A stretch of DNA of 18,375 nucleotides, from positions 1-18,375 of the forward strand of contig NZ_JAWLCK010000052.1 in the NCBI RefSeq assembly GCF_041687175.1, in the 5' to 3' direction. This DNA comes from Lutispora sp041687175 (GTDB taxonomy: Bacteria > Bacillota > Clostridia > Lutisporales > Lutisporaceae). This document shows, piece after piece, positions 1 to 5,789 of this stretch. The position numbers and the translations under genes are program-made. The notes below the pieces were generated by a model, which saw only the letters and a list, made by a program, of their open reading frames with translations, was not told the origin of the DNA and made no database searches. How positions within the stretch are numbered: position 1 is the stretch's first letter; the number at the start of each line of letters is the position of its first letter.

Positions 1-7
1 TCATATA

Positions 8-56
8 TGGTGCACCTAGAGGGAGTCGAACCCCCGACCTGCGGTTTAGGAAACCG
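8..56. repeat. Left attachment repeat (displaced tRNA-Arg 3' end)
   Basis: These 49 bases are identical to 18247-18295, the 3' part of the intact tRNA-Arg, and run from the CCA end to the 3' strand of the anticodon stem and loop. Identity stops at position 57. On the outer side five further bases also match before a mismatch at position 6. Nothing upstream completes a tRNA here, so this is the copy left after integration, not a functional gene. Confidence 0.93.
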
Positions 57-86
57 AAACATAGCTTATGGTAAACTTAAGTATTG

Positions 87-153
87 TTAGGTACGCATTG
101 ATATTGCTTGTATTACCATATTATACCTTAGGTGCTCTTAGGTCGTTTTAGGC
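87..153. repeat. TTAGGY direct repeats, 10-bp phased
   Basis: TTAGGT or TTAGGC occurs at 87, 128, 138 and 148. The last three are spaced exactly 10 bp, one helical turn, so a protein would meet them on the same face of the DNA. Lying 30-100 bp inside attL, they are candidate binding sites for integrase or excisionase. I see no matching array at the right end. Confidence 0.5.
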
Positions 154-169
154 CATTTTTTGCAACTTT

Positions 170-254
170 AATCCCCAAATAATCCCCATACAATCCCCAA
201 TGATGCTGACGTCAATTAAGTAATATCAATATTTCTTATTTTCAGTAATCCCCA
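170..254. repeat. AATCCCCA direct repeats (left arm-type sites)
   Basis: AATCCCCA occurs at 170, 181 and 192 with an exact 11-bp period, and again at 247. A 19-base stretch, AATCCCCAAATAATCCCCA, is identical at 170-188 and at 18156-18174 near the other end, in the same orientation. Phased direct repeats flanking the core site at both ends are the usual form of arm-type sites of tyrosine integrases that have an N-terminal arm-binding domain, which the 486-residue integrase here appears to have. Confidence 0.65.
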
Positions 255-269
255 ATACTATGGTATATA

Positions 270-382
270 TCATATGCATTCCTATCCCATGCTCATTCGC
301 ACGCTTTGCCACCTTCCTGCCACGAAAACACCCTCGGTAATACTCTATTATTACCCAAACTATTGTAGGGCATTTAAATGCG
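270..382. repeat. Diverged repeat copy A
   Basis: About 113 bp that align with 3471-3580 in the same orientation at roughly three quarters identity by hand, with a net difference of 3 bases. Shared runs include ACGCTTTG, ACGAAAACAC, GTAATACTCTA and CATTTAAA. The two copies bracket the abiF, excisionase and second-recombinase block. Confidence 0.7.
293..373 (-). pseudogene. 26-codon mini ORF, probable remnant
   Basis: On the minus strand an ATG at 373 opens 26 codons. The peptide begins MPYNSLGNNRVLPRVF and ends in a TGA at 293-295. The related copy at 3471-3580 keeps the same frame start (MPYNQFGSIRVLL) but is broken by in-frame stops. No good ribosome binding site precedes the ATG. I have only an impression that short peptides of the form MPYNxFGxxRVLPxVFS occur in other clostridial genomes; I cannot verify it. 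Most likely it is a fragment of a repeated sequence, not an active gene. Confidence 0.25.
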
Positions 383-466
383 TCGCTTTTTCCATTATGT
401 TGGCTAATTCCTTTTTATAACAGGTCACTGACTTCCAGGTGTGAGAAAGCCTCCTGTCAAGAGTAC

Positions 467-1339
467 TTAAACTTTCTTTAATATTTTTTCCCAATCTTCA
501 GGAAAACCTATACATTTTATATTAACATCTTCTTCATATTCTAATATCAAAGATTTAATATTTGAGACTATATAATTATTCCATTCCTTGCTATCGAATA
601 TAAGAAAGTTCATTATATATATAATATCAAACACCCTATATGAAGTTTCTTTATATTTATGATTATATTTACATTTTATAGGGGTTTTTTGTAACTTAAA
701 GTTATATAATCTCATATAGTGTGCTATCATATTTCTGAGATAAGTAATGTTCTCTATCCAACTGAGAAGCTGCCTGGGTCCAGTATTAAATTCAGCCGCT
801 ATTGCCTTTTGGTTTTTCGTTGGAATATTATTATAAAAATAATAAACCATTCCCATTGTAAATATTTCAGTAGCAACCCATATAGGCAATTTACCTCCAT
901 ATTTATCTATATGATGTTTTACAAATGGTAATTTTTTATTTTTATTCATACTATTTTTAAACTTCTCTATAAAAATATCGTGTTCCTTTTTATCTTTAAA
1001 TACATCACTATTTAAATACCCCAATGGGCCAAAGCTATGAGCAAAGTTATAAGAAATCTTAGTTTTTAAAGTATGTTCAATTGTTTCAATTGCATACATT
1101 AGTAAGTTTCTTAGTCTTCTATCAAACTCTATTATGTTATAAACTCTTTCAAATGACAGGTTATCAACATATTTACATTCACCAACTTTAAAATCATGCA
1201 AGTAGCCAGAAAATGTATAGTAGTTTAGACGTGTCAGCATCTCTTTAGCCTTACTCTTATCTGTGATTATTAAACCTCTTTTTTCTAGTAATTCAATTTG
1301 TTGTTCATAAGTAGTTGCAGGCTTTATCATTGGCATCAT
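467..1339 (-). CDS. abiF: AbiD/AbiF-family abortive infection protein (HEPN RNase)
   Basis: A 290-residue cytosolic protein of the Abi_2 family, close to the usual length. The N-terminus has the family's TYEQQIELLEKRGL and LNYYTFSGY segments. Residues 70-100 hold the conserved FDRRLRNLL...IEHTLKTKI helix. Residues 202-207 read RNMIAH, an R-x4-H HEPN ribonuclease motif, followed by RLYNF. Family knowledge: these proteins abort phage infection, and AbiF has been described as an RNA-cleaving toxin held by a small RNA antitoxin and related to Cas13. Here a strong promoter and a terminator-ended hairpin RNA (1351-1409) precede the gene, matching that design. Translation starts at 1339, six bases after GGGGG. 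It lies 1.3 kb from attL, a typical cargo position. The family call is firm; activity is inferred. Confidence 0.88.
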   Translation of the reverse strand: MMPMIKPATTYEQQIELLEKRGLIITDKSKAKEMLTRLNYYTFSGYLHDFKVGECKYVDNLSFERVYNIIEFDRRLRNLLMYAIETIEHTLKTKISYNFAHSFGPLGYLNSDVFKDKKEHDIFIEKFKNSMNKNKKLPFVKHHIDKYGGKLPIWVATEIFTMGMVYYFYNNIPTKNQKAIAAEFNTGPRQLLSWIENITYLRNMIAHYMRLYNFKLQKTPIKCKYNHKYKETSYRVFDIIYIMNFLIFDSKEWNNYIVSNIKSLILEYEEDVNIKCIGFPEDWEKILKKV

Positions 1340-1350
1340 AATTATCCCCC

Positions 1351-1409
1351 AAAAAAAATCAACCCCGCAATGGTACGCATTATTAAGAGGCGCTGCGAGG
1401 TCTATCTCA
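1351..1409 (-). ncRNA. Candidate RNA antitoxin/attenuator hairpin upstream of abiF
   Basis: Read on the minus strand from a predicted start near 1409. The RNA has an 8-bp stem (1394-1401 with 1362-1369, one G-U pair), a 5-base bulge, a second 4-bp stem (1390-1393 with 1375-1378) and an 11-base loop. It is followed by UGA and eight U residues (1358-1351). The U run ends directly at the GGGGG ribosome binding site of abiF. The design gives a short terminated RNA of about 59 nt with read-through into the HEPN gene, the architecture of toxins with RNA antitoxins. A plain transcription attenuator is the main alternative. RNA boundaries are predicted, not measured. Confidence 0.55.
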
Positions 1410-1415
1410 TAATTA

Positions 1416-1445
1416 ATTATATGCTTATTTTATATAAATAGTCAA
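1416..1445 (-). promoter_or_regulatory. Promoter of abiF RNA and gene
   Basis: On the minus strand, TTGACT (1445-1440) and TATAAT (1421-1416) are separated by 18 bp. The predicted start falls near 1409, just before the hairpin RNA. This is one of the best promoter matches in the window. Confidence 0.75.
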
Positions 1446-1450
1446 TATGT

Positions 1451-1476
1451 TTATATAATTTATAAAAATTATATAA
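1451..1476. repeat. 11-bp perfect inverted repeat upstream of abiF promoter
   Basis: TTATATAATTT at 1451-1461 and its exact reverse complement at 1466-1476 are separated by 4 bases. The repeat begins 6 bp upstream of the -35 box. It could be an operator, an UP-like AT element or a cruciform; there is no evidence to choose. Confidence 0.5.
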
Positions 1477-1525
1477 TATGAATGAAATCGGTAACCCGAT
1501 GGCTTCCCCACTTATCACACTATAG

Positions 1526-1795
1526 CTAATCATAATCTCTTACCTTTCTTAGACTGCCATATTCATTACTTGGCTCCTCAATTTCTACAGATTCAGCTTC
1601 GAGCTTATCAAGATATTGTTGCAAAGTCTCTGTACGGAACAGAAGTCTATTGCCCATCCGAATACATGGGAGTTTTTTACGTTTCACTAGTTGGGTGACA
1701 AACCAGTATGATATTCCGAGATATTCCGCTGCTTCTTTTGCGGTTAATGTAGTTCTGCTTATAACACTGGACATCTTTCTACCTGTCATTTTCAT
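1526..1795 (-). CDS. Excisionase-family helix-turn-helix protein
   Basis: 89 residues. Residues 15-65 match the HTH_17/excisionase pattern: LTAKEAAEYLGIS, then a recognition helix region WFVTQLVKRKKLPCIRMGNRLLFR, then LQQYLDKL. Such winged-helix proteins bend DNA beside recombinase sites or act as small regulators. The ATG at 1795 follows AGGAAGGGGG. It overlaps the end of the upstream recombinase gene by 17 bases, so the two are translated together and this is probably that recombinase's directionality factor. The acidic tail (ESVEIEEPSNEYGSLRKV) ends like the tail of the other small DNA-binding protein at 12524-12760 (YGILRKV). Confidence 0.75.
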   Translation of the reverse strand: MKMTGRKMSSVISRTTLTAKEAAEYLGISYWFVTQLVKRKKLPCIRMGNRLLFRTETLQQYLDKLEAESVEIEEPSNEYGSLRKVRDYD

Positions 1796-2750
1796 TGCTA
1801 CCCCCTTCCTCTGTAGGTGATATATACAATTTGGCTACCCCACCACGGACACACTGTGTCCGTTTCACAACGGATGTGGTATATATATCTGTTACATCAT
1901 CACGATCATGACCTAGAATCTTTGCTACTTCCTTTCGAGCTTTATACTCGCTCATACCTGCTGCAATCCTCTTGCTATACTCTTCAGCAGCAAAGGTGTG
2001 CCTGAGGCCATGGAATGTCATATTAGTTACTCTACCTGAAGCGGCAACCTTATGACGATGCCTTACTATAAAGTTCTGGATCTGCTTTATCACCAAATGA
2101 GTTTTCTCACTGGGCAGTATAAATAGTTTCTCTCCTCGAGATACTTCTTCCAACAGTATATGGAACACTCTGCGAATCTGTGATCTAAGTAGTACATCCC
2201 GCTCTTTTCCGTTCTTGCCTTTCACATGTAGAATACCGGCCTTTAGAGCGCTTTCTGCCGCTGCTCTGTCCAATCGTAGAGCTTCATGTATTCTTAGTCC
2301 CTGATATCTTCCTAAGCATAACACATAAACTATACGGGTCTGCCCTAGTTCCCAAGCGATATTAACCATGCCGGTAAACTCAATTTGGGACCATGTTCTA
2401 TCTACTCCACCAAATAAACGCTTCTCCAATTCAAATGCGCCGTTATCGCTTATAACATACTTTGCTTCCGGACATTGATCATGGAAGTACCGTATAGCTG
2501 CTAAGTCAGTTTTGATAGTACTTGCACTTAATCCTTTATCCTGCATGTGCTTAATATATGCGCTTATATGCTTGTCCTGTACGTTGGCAAACTTCTGCAG
2601 CTTGAATACCTCTGCTAGAAACATAATAAACCTGATTACCGCTCCTTTGTATCGTTCCCTGGTCTTGAAACTACCCTGTCGTGCATGCTTGGATATACGC
2701 TCGATTTGAGCTAAGAGGTTCTTAAAAATTCTCTCTGTCTTTTCTTTCAT
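1779..2750 (-). CDS. Second tyrosine recombinase (XerC/D-like)
   Basis: 323 residues, intact. An N-terminal SAM-like core-binding region spans about residues 25-95, and the catalytic domain about 115-300. All active-site positions are visible: Arg153 in GLRIHEAL, the beta-hairpin lysine in HVKGKNGKER (177 or 179), His247 and Arg250 in FHGLRHTF, His281 in LGHDRDD and Tyr290 in TDIYTTSVV. It lacks the AP2-like arm-binding domain of the larger integrase at the other end. Start ATG at 2750 follows AAGGAG. It sits between a small secreted-peptide gene and an excisionase-like gene on the same strand. Its target is unknown: it may belong to a nested unit, or act on the element's own ends or on helper DNA. 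Confidence 0.9.
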   Translation of the reverse strand: MKEKTERIFKNLLAQIERISKHARQGSFKTRERYKGAVIRFIMFLAEVFKLQKFANVQDKHISAYIKHMQDKGLSASTIKTDLAAIRYFHDQCPEAKYVISDNGAFELEKRLFGGVDRTWSQIEFTGMVNIAWELGQTRIVYVLCLGRYQGLRIHEALRLDRAAAESALKAGILHVKGKNGKERDVLLRSQIRRVFHILLEEVSRGEKLFILPSEKTHLVIKQIQNFIVRHRHKVAASGRVTNMTFHGLRHTFAAEEYSKRIAAGMSEYKARKEVAKILGHDRDDVTDIYTTSVVKRTQCVRGGVAKLYISPTEEGGSNENDR

Positions 2751-2824
2751 AATATTCTCCTTTCGCTTCGCACCAGGAGCAGAGGGAACGATACTTCATT
2801 TCCTTAATATTTCTCAGTATCGAA

Positions 2825-3094
2825 TTACTTACATATATTCATTTCTGTGGGCTTCTTTGCCTGGGCGAACCCTCTGTCTCCATATAGTATTGATTTGGCT
2901 ATTGCCTGTTGAGTAGTACCTGCCGCATCCAAATCGGTGGCATAAGCCAGCGGCTGTGTCATACCGGCAGCTTCTATTCCGGCGCATTGATAATGCTGAC
3001 ACGCTGCAGTTATAGACCTGCTGTCTTGTAGCACTCCTATAAGCACTAACAAAATTAAGTAGCTTATGAAATTGATGATTTTTCTAGCGCTCAT
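2825..3094 (-). CDS. Small secreted or membrane-anchored peptide
   Basis: 89 residues, no family recognised. The N-terminus is a signal-like segment: a short basic start (MSARK), then a hydrophobic stretch to about residue 22 (IINFISYLILLVLIGVL), then QDSRSITAACQ. The rest is small and polar, with the pair CQHYQC near the start of the exported part and an Ala/Gly/Thr-rich middle. The ATG at 3094 lies 7 bases after a perfect AAGGAGGT; a GTG at 3097 is possible but less well spaced. The coding part is GC-richer than its flanks. It precedes the second recombinase by 74 bp in the same direction, with an imperfect hairpin (CGATACT at 2789-2795, AGTATCG at 2816-2822) between them. A signalling or toxin-like role is possible but unproven. 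Confidence 0.55.
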   Translation of the reverse strand: MSARKIINFISYLILLVLIGVLQDSRSITAACQHYQCAGIEAAGMTQPLAYATDLDAAGTTQQAIAKSILYGDRGFAQAKKPTEMNICK

Positions 3095-3117
3095 CACACC
3101 GACCTCCTTAATTTTTC

Positions 3118-3168
3118 AAATAAAAAATCTAGTGTAGGCAGGCATACATAGCCCTTCTAAACTAGATT
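3118..3168 (-). terminator. Intrinsic terminator or attenuator before the secreted-peptide gene
   Basis: On the minus strand, AATCTAGT (3168-3161) pairs with ACTAGATT (3133-3126), 8 bp. The enclosed segment is able to form a further G/C-rich inner stem (AGGGC with GCCT). The hairpin is followed by TTTTTTATTT. It ends only about 10 bases before the AAGGAGGT of the gene at 2825-3094, so it would control read-through into that gene and the recombinase behind it. Confidence 0.6.
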
Positions 3169-3188
3169 CTTATTTTGCATTTTTTCAC

Positions 3189-3363
3189 TTGTTAAATAAC
3201 AAAATGTCTAACGACATAATAAGCCATTAAACATTTTTTCACTCACAATAGATTCATTAATGAATCTCGTAATCCAACCTTAACACTTTATAAGTGTCGT
3301 ATCAACAAATATGTTAAAAAACATATACCCCTTAAATTACTTAAACACTACCTCGTTGCGAGG
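3189..3363. repeat. Cluster of short inverted repeats
   Basis: Within 175 bp: TTGTTA-AA-TAACAA (3189-3202), AAAATGT/ACATTTT (3201-3207 and 3231-3237), the perfect 16-bp palindrome GATTCATTAATGAATC (3251-3266), ACACTT-TAT-AAGTGT (3283-3297), TATGTT-AAAA-AACATA (3310-3325) and CCTCG-TTG-CGAGG (3351-3363). Such a series could be stem-loops of a leader RNA, operators, or a DNA structure used in recombination or replication. Confidence 0.5.
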
Positions 3364-3470
3364 AATTTTAGCATCGGGTTTCGGTGTCTACTCCCCTGTT
3401 AAAAATAATCTCTATAAATTTATAGTACCAATCAATACAATTTATGTCAAGTGTATGTGCTAATTTAATA

Positions 3471-3580
3471 TCATATATACATATCCTATGCCTATTCTCA
3501 CGCTTTGCTGTCTTCTTGCAACGAAAACACTTACAGTAATACTCTAATACTACCAAATTGATTGTACGGCATTTAAACGC
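3471..3580. repeat. Diverged repeat copy B
   Basis: Direct-orientation partner of 270-382. The reading frame equivalent to the copy A mini ORF is broken here by TAA and TGA codons, so this copy is the more decayed of the two. Confidence 0.7.
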
Positions 3581-3639
3581 TTAATAGCCTATTGAAGAAT
3601 AATTTGTATCAAAGTGATTAAAACTCTTTGTTTTAAAGA

Positions 3640-4746
3640 TCATTGAACATTATCATTTTCAAGTTGCTTGTTATACTCATTAATTGATTTATTATGCTTT
3701 TCTCTTCTGCTTTCAAATTCTTCAAGTTTACTATTGTAATCGTCTATCATCTGCTCATAAGCCGGATAGTTATCATCATACTTGCCTGAATCACTTTCCT
3801 GCCATATTACCAATTGTTCTTCAAGTTCCATAATTTCTTGGTATTCTGAATCTAGTTCACTTTGCATATAAGTAAGTGCCTTTTCTTCATTTTCTATACT
3901 TTCATACATTTCATTCATTTGTTGGGCAAACGCCTGCTGCTGTTTTTCTACTTTGTCCTGATATATCTCTAAATAAGCTATTCCAGCAACTAAAGCAATT
4001 ATCATAAGTGCAGATAAAACTGTTTTAGGAGCACTTCCTTTCTTAGATACCGATACGGTACCGCAATCAATATCCCAACTAGCAAAAACACTTGTGTTTA
4101 CTCTATTATATGCATTTGTTAAGGTGAATAAAGATATTAGTGGAATCCCTAGCCCTAAACCCCTAAAAAATACAAGGAAATTTCTTTTTAGAGATGTTTT
4201 ATAATCAAGTTTATTCCCGTACTTATCTAGAATATATAAATTAAAAATCCACTTGCCCGGTGTAGTTGCAGTTATTGATGTAATAAACGATTCAACAAAT
4301 ATCCAAATACAATATAAAACCGCCCCTAGAACATACCCACTAATTTTCTCAGTTATTGCATTGTACGAAGCTACATCTAAATAGCTCCATGCAAATGCCA
4401 CAATTAATCCCCCTATAAACATATCTATGCTCCTGGCAAAATATCTTGGCCAAGGCCTAGGCTTAAGTATTTCCGCAAATTCTGGATCTATTTGTTCTTC
4501 ACCTGAGCCATGTATATCTTCCGGAGTGTTGTAAGTATTGAGTTCTTCGTCATATTGCCTTCTTTTCTCATCATCTATTAATGTTTCATATGCTATATTA
4601 ATGGCTTTCATATATTCTTCGCATTGTGCTCTCTGCTCTAGTGGATTTACATCCGGATGATACTTTTTGGCTAAAACCCTATAAGCCTTTTCGATAACTT
4701 CCTTTGATGCTCTTGAACTAACCTCTAGTATGTCATAGTAGGTCAT
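3640..4746 (-). CDS. Membrane protein with J domain, RDD domain and coiled coil
   Basis: 368 residues from the ATG at 4746, chosen because GAGGGGG lies 8 bases upstream; an earlier ATG at 4767 has no such site. Residues 1-67 are a J domain (YYDILEVS, HPD at 30-32, YETLIDDEKRRQYD), which recruits and stimulates Hsp70/DnaK. Residues about 98-215 are an RDD-type membrane domain (RYFARSIDMFIGG, then TTPGKWIFNL) with hydrophobic segments near 106-120, 137-155 and 195-210. A fourth helix lies at 243-260. Residues 262-365 form a long charged coiled coil rich in Glu, Gln and Lys. The gene stands alone, with a terminator region upstream. Its role is unknown; recruiting a chaperone to the membrane, perhaps affecting phage entry or assembly, is speculation. 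Confidence 0.8.
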   Translation of the reverse strand: MTYYDILEVSSRASKEVIEKAYRVLAKKYHPDVNPLEQRAQCEEYMKAINIAYETLIDDEKRRQYDEELNTYNTPEDIHGSGEEQIDPEFAEILKPRPWPRYFARSIDMFIGGLIVAFAWSYLDVASYNAITEKISGYVLGAVLYCIWIFVESFITSITATTPGKWIFNLYILDKYGNKLDYKTSLKRNFLVFFRGLGLGIPLISLFTLTNAYNRVNTSVFASWDIDCGTVSVSKKGSAPKTVLSALMIIALVAGIAYLEIYQDKVEKQQQAFAQQMNEMYESIENEEKALTYMQSELDSEYQEIMELEEQLVIWQESDSGKYDDNYPAYEQMIDDYNSKLEEFESRREKHNKSINEYNKQLENDNVQ

Positions 4747-4883
4747 ATAAACAACCCCCTCGAACATTTCTAACTTATAATTCTACTTTTTTACAATATA
4801 TCCTTCTATAATATACCATAATTTCTACATAGTCCCTTATGGGATTTCTGTGATAAGCATTTATATTACTAGGGAACTTCAAC

Positions 4884-4930
4884 AAAAAAGTCGCTTAAAA
4901 CGCTTGCTACGATTAGTTTTAAGCAACTTT
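4884..4930 (-). terminator. Intrinsic terminator after the XRE/small-protein operon
   Basis: GCTTAAAAC (4893-4901) pairs with GTTTTAAGC (4916-4924). After a 1x1 mismatch the pairing continues with AAAGT/ACTTT. On the minus strand the stem is followed by six T residues. It separates the 57-residue gene from the J-domain gene downstream. Confidence 0.75.
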
Positions 4931-5000
4931 ATCTATATAGGTAATATATTATACCTCTGAAAAATAGACATTTGGATATAAATATCTTTGCTTATCTTTA

Positions 5001-5174
5001 TTAGTGTTGCCAATGCCGATATTTAGACTTCGGCAACACCTTTTCCCCTACTAAACCCGGAGCATATCTCGCTAGATATTGACGAGTACAAAGAAGTAAA
5101 AACTCATATCCATCCGCTTTTACTTTGGCCTCATAATCCTTATCCCAATATTTCATAATATTATTGTCTTCCAT
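5001..5174 (-). CDS. Small hypothetical protein (57 aa)
   Basis: The reading frame starts at ATG 5174, 6 bases after GAGGGAG, and ends in TAA at 5001-5003. The protein is charged in its first half (MEDNNIMKYWDKDYEAKVKA), has a central hydrophobic bit (YEFLLLC) and a basic C-terminus. No signal peptide or known family is seen. It follows the XRE regulator by 34 bp on the same strand and precedes a terminator, so the two form an operon. Its last codons contain an 8-bp inverted repeat (GTGTTGCC/GGCAACAC, 5004-5038), so the 3' end of the mRNA can fold. The good ribosome binding site is the main reason for calling it. Confidence 0.55.
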   Translation of the reverse strand: MEDNNIMKYWDKDYEAKVKADGYEFLLLCTRQYLARYAPGLVGEKVLPKSKYRHWQH

Positions 5175-5208
5175 TCTATCTCCCTCAGCTGCTCTATTAA
5201 TGCAATGA

Positions 5209-5415
5209 CTAATCTAAAATATATTCAAATAGTTCTCCCGGTTGACACTCTAAAGCTTTGCACAAACGGTCTAAAACAGATAAATCAACTCGTACAGTAT
5301 TATTATTGTATATGGAATACAGTGTATTTTTATTTATATTGCTCTTCTCTACAAGCTCAGGTACTTTCATCCTTCCTTTTTCAAACATTATCCTATCTAG
5401 CTTAAATCTAATCAT
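5209..5415 (-). CDS. XRE/Cro-family transcriptional regulator
   Basis: 68 residues, a bare helix-turn-helix protein of the short Cro-like type. The HTH lies at about residues 17-45 (KVPELVEKSNINKNTLYSIYNNN), followed by LSVLDRLCKALECQPGELFEYI, the usual helix 4-5 end. The ATG at 5415 is preceded by AAGGAGGAG. It is transcribed divergently from the 62-residue gene at 5571. The spacer holds two strong promoters and several TACAATA-type repeats that probably serve as its operators. It likely represses its own promoter and the divergent one. Confidence 0.88.
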   Translation of the reverse strand: MIRFKLDRIMFEKGRMKVPELVEKSNINKNTLYSIYNNNTVRVDLSVLDRLCKALECQPGELFEYILD

Positions 5416-5451
5416 TCTTACTCCTCCTTAATAATATTAATTACCAATATT

Positions 5452-5480
5452 ATTGTACATAATCACTCATGATTTGTAAA
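5452..5480 (-). promoter_or_regulatory. Promoter of XRE gene
   Basis: On the minus strand, TTTACA (5480-5475), 17 bp, TACAAT (5457-5452). The -10 box lies inside the string CCAATATTATTGTAC, whose reverse resembles TTACAATATTA (5483-5493) and TTACAATAATTA (5529-5540). These AT-rich repeats across the spacer are candidate operators. Confidence 0.6.
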
Positions 5481-5495
5481 TATTACAATATTATA

Positions 5496-5524
5496 TTGAC
5501 ATTATCCAATACATAGAGTACAAT
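5496..5524 (+). promoter_or_regulatory. Promoter of the 62-aa gene
   Basis: TTGACA (5496-5501), exactly 17 bp, TACAAT (5519-5524). This near-consensus promoter is flanked on both sides by TTACAATA repeats, which suggests strong but repressible expression. Confidence 0.75.
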
Positions 5525-5570
5525 GTAGTTAGTACATATTACAATAATTAATGTATTAGGAGGGTTTGGT

Positions 5571-5759
5571 ATGCAAAACAAAAATAAGGTGAACTGCACT
5601 CTTAAAAATAATAATCCGGGAATACAAGATCAAGTAGCATTATCAGAATTAAAAAACCAGTACTATGAACTATTAGAATCAAGCGAGCTAATTAGAAATC
5701 TTACCGCTATAGTTGTTAACGAAAGAAGGTATGAAATAAAAGACATTCTGAACATATGA
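5571..5759 (+). CDS. Small hypothetical protein under XRE control (62 aa)
   Basis: 62 residues, cytosolic, no family recognised. The N-terminus is polar and Asn/Lys-rich (MQNKNKVNCTLKNNNPG). The rest is predicted helical (ALSELKNQYYELLESSELIRNL and onward), which could form a helical hairpin or partner-binding helix. AGGAGGG precedes the ATG by 7 bases. It is the only gene of its transcription unit: a near-consensus promoter in front and a strong terminator starting at its stop codon. Divergent from an XRE regulator, it could be the antirepressor or product of a small switch; that is inference. Confidence 0.65.
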   Translation: MQNKNKVNCTLKNNNPGIQDQVALSELKNQYYELLESSELIRNLTAIVVNERRYEIKDILNI

Positions 5760-5789
5760 AATAAGTGGGAGTCATTCCCACTTATTTTT
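5759..5789 (+). terminator. Strong intrinsic terminator
   Basis: AAATAAGTGGGA (5759-5770) pairs perfectly with TCCCACTTATTT (5776-5787), a 12-bp stem with a 5-base loop, running into a T run. It begins within the stop codon of the 62-residue gene. The 230 bp beyond it up to 6019 show no gene. Confidence 0.9.

Larger units (their letters stand above)
57..466. other. Left-end non-coding region
   Basis: This stretch between attL and the AbiF-like gene has no convincing full gene. It holds two families of short direct repeats (87-153 and 170-254), a diverged 113-bp repeat copy (270-382) containing a 26-codon mini reading frame, and the end of the abiF transcription unit. No clear intrinsic terminator follows the abiF stop codon. 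The first 200 bases are most simply read as the integrase/excisionase-binding half of attL. Confidence 0.6.
3098..3639. other. Non-coding region with serial inverted repeats
   Basis: 542 bp with no convincing gene. From left to right it holds a terminator-like hairpin just before the secreted-peptide RBS (3118-3168), a run of small inverted repeats (3189-3363), and diverged repeat copy B (3471-3580). A 62-codon reading frame at 3368-3556 starts only with TTG, lacks a ribosome binding site and overlaps repeat B; I do not accept it as a gene. The region is probably the leader of the peptide-recombinase unit plus repeat debris. Confidence 0.5.

Noticed and set aside
170..254. CRISPR-like or satellite array
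   Set aside because: Repeats are only 8 bp with 3-bp gaps, far too short for a CRISPR, and the same motif occurs at the other end of the element, which points to protein-binding sites.
719..931. Plus-strand open frame inside the AbiF-like gene
   Set aside because: Antisense shadow of a well-supported gene, with no ribosome binding site.
3368..3556. 62-codon Cys-rich reading frame on the minus strand
   Set aside because: It starts only with TTG, has no ribosome binding site and overlaps repeat copy B. Comparison with copy A shows substitutions at all three codon positions, so coding is not supported.
4833..4844. TCCC-TTAT-GGGA hairpin upstream of the J-domain gene as operator
   Set aside because: The stem is only 4 bp and no aligned promoter was found, so it is too weak to call.
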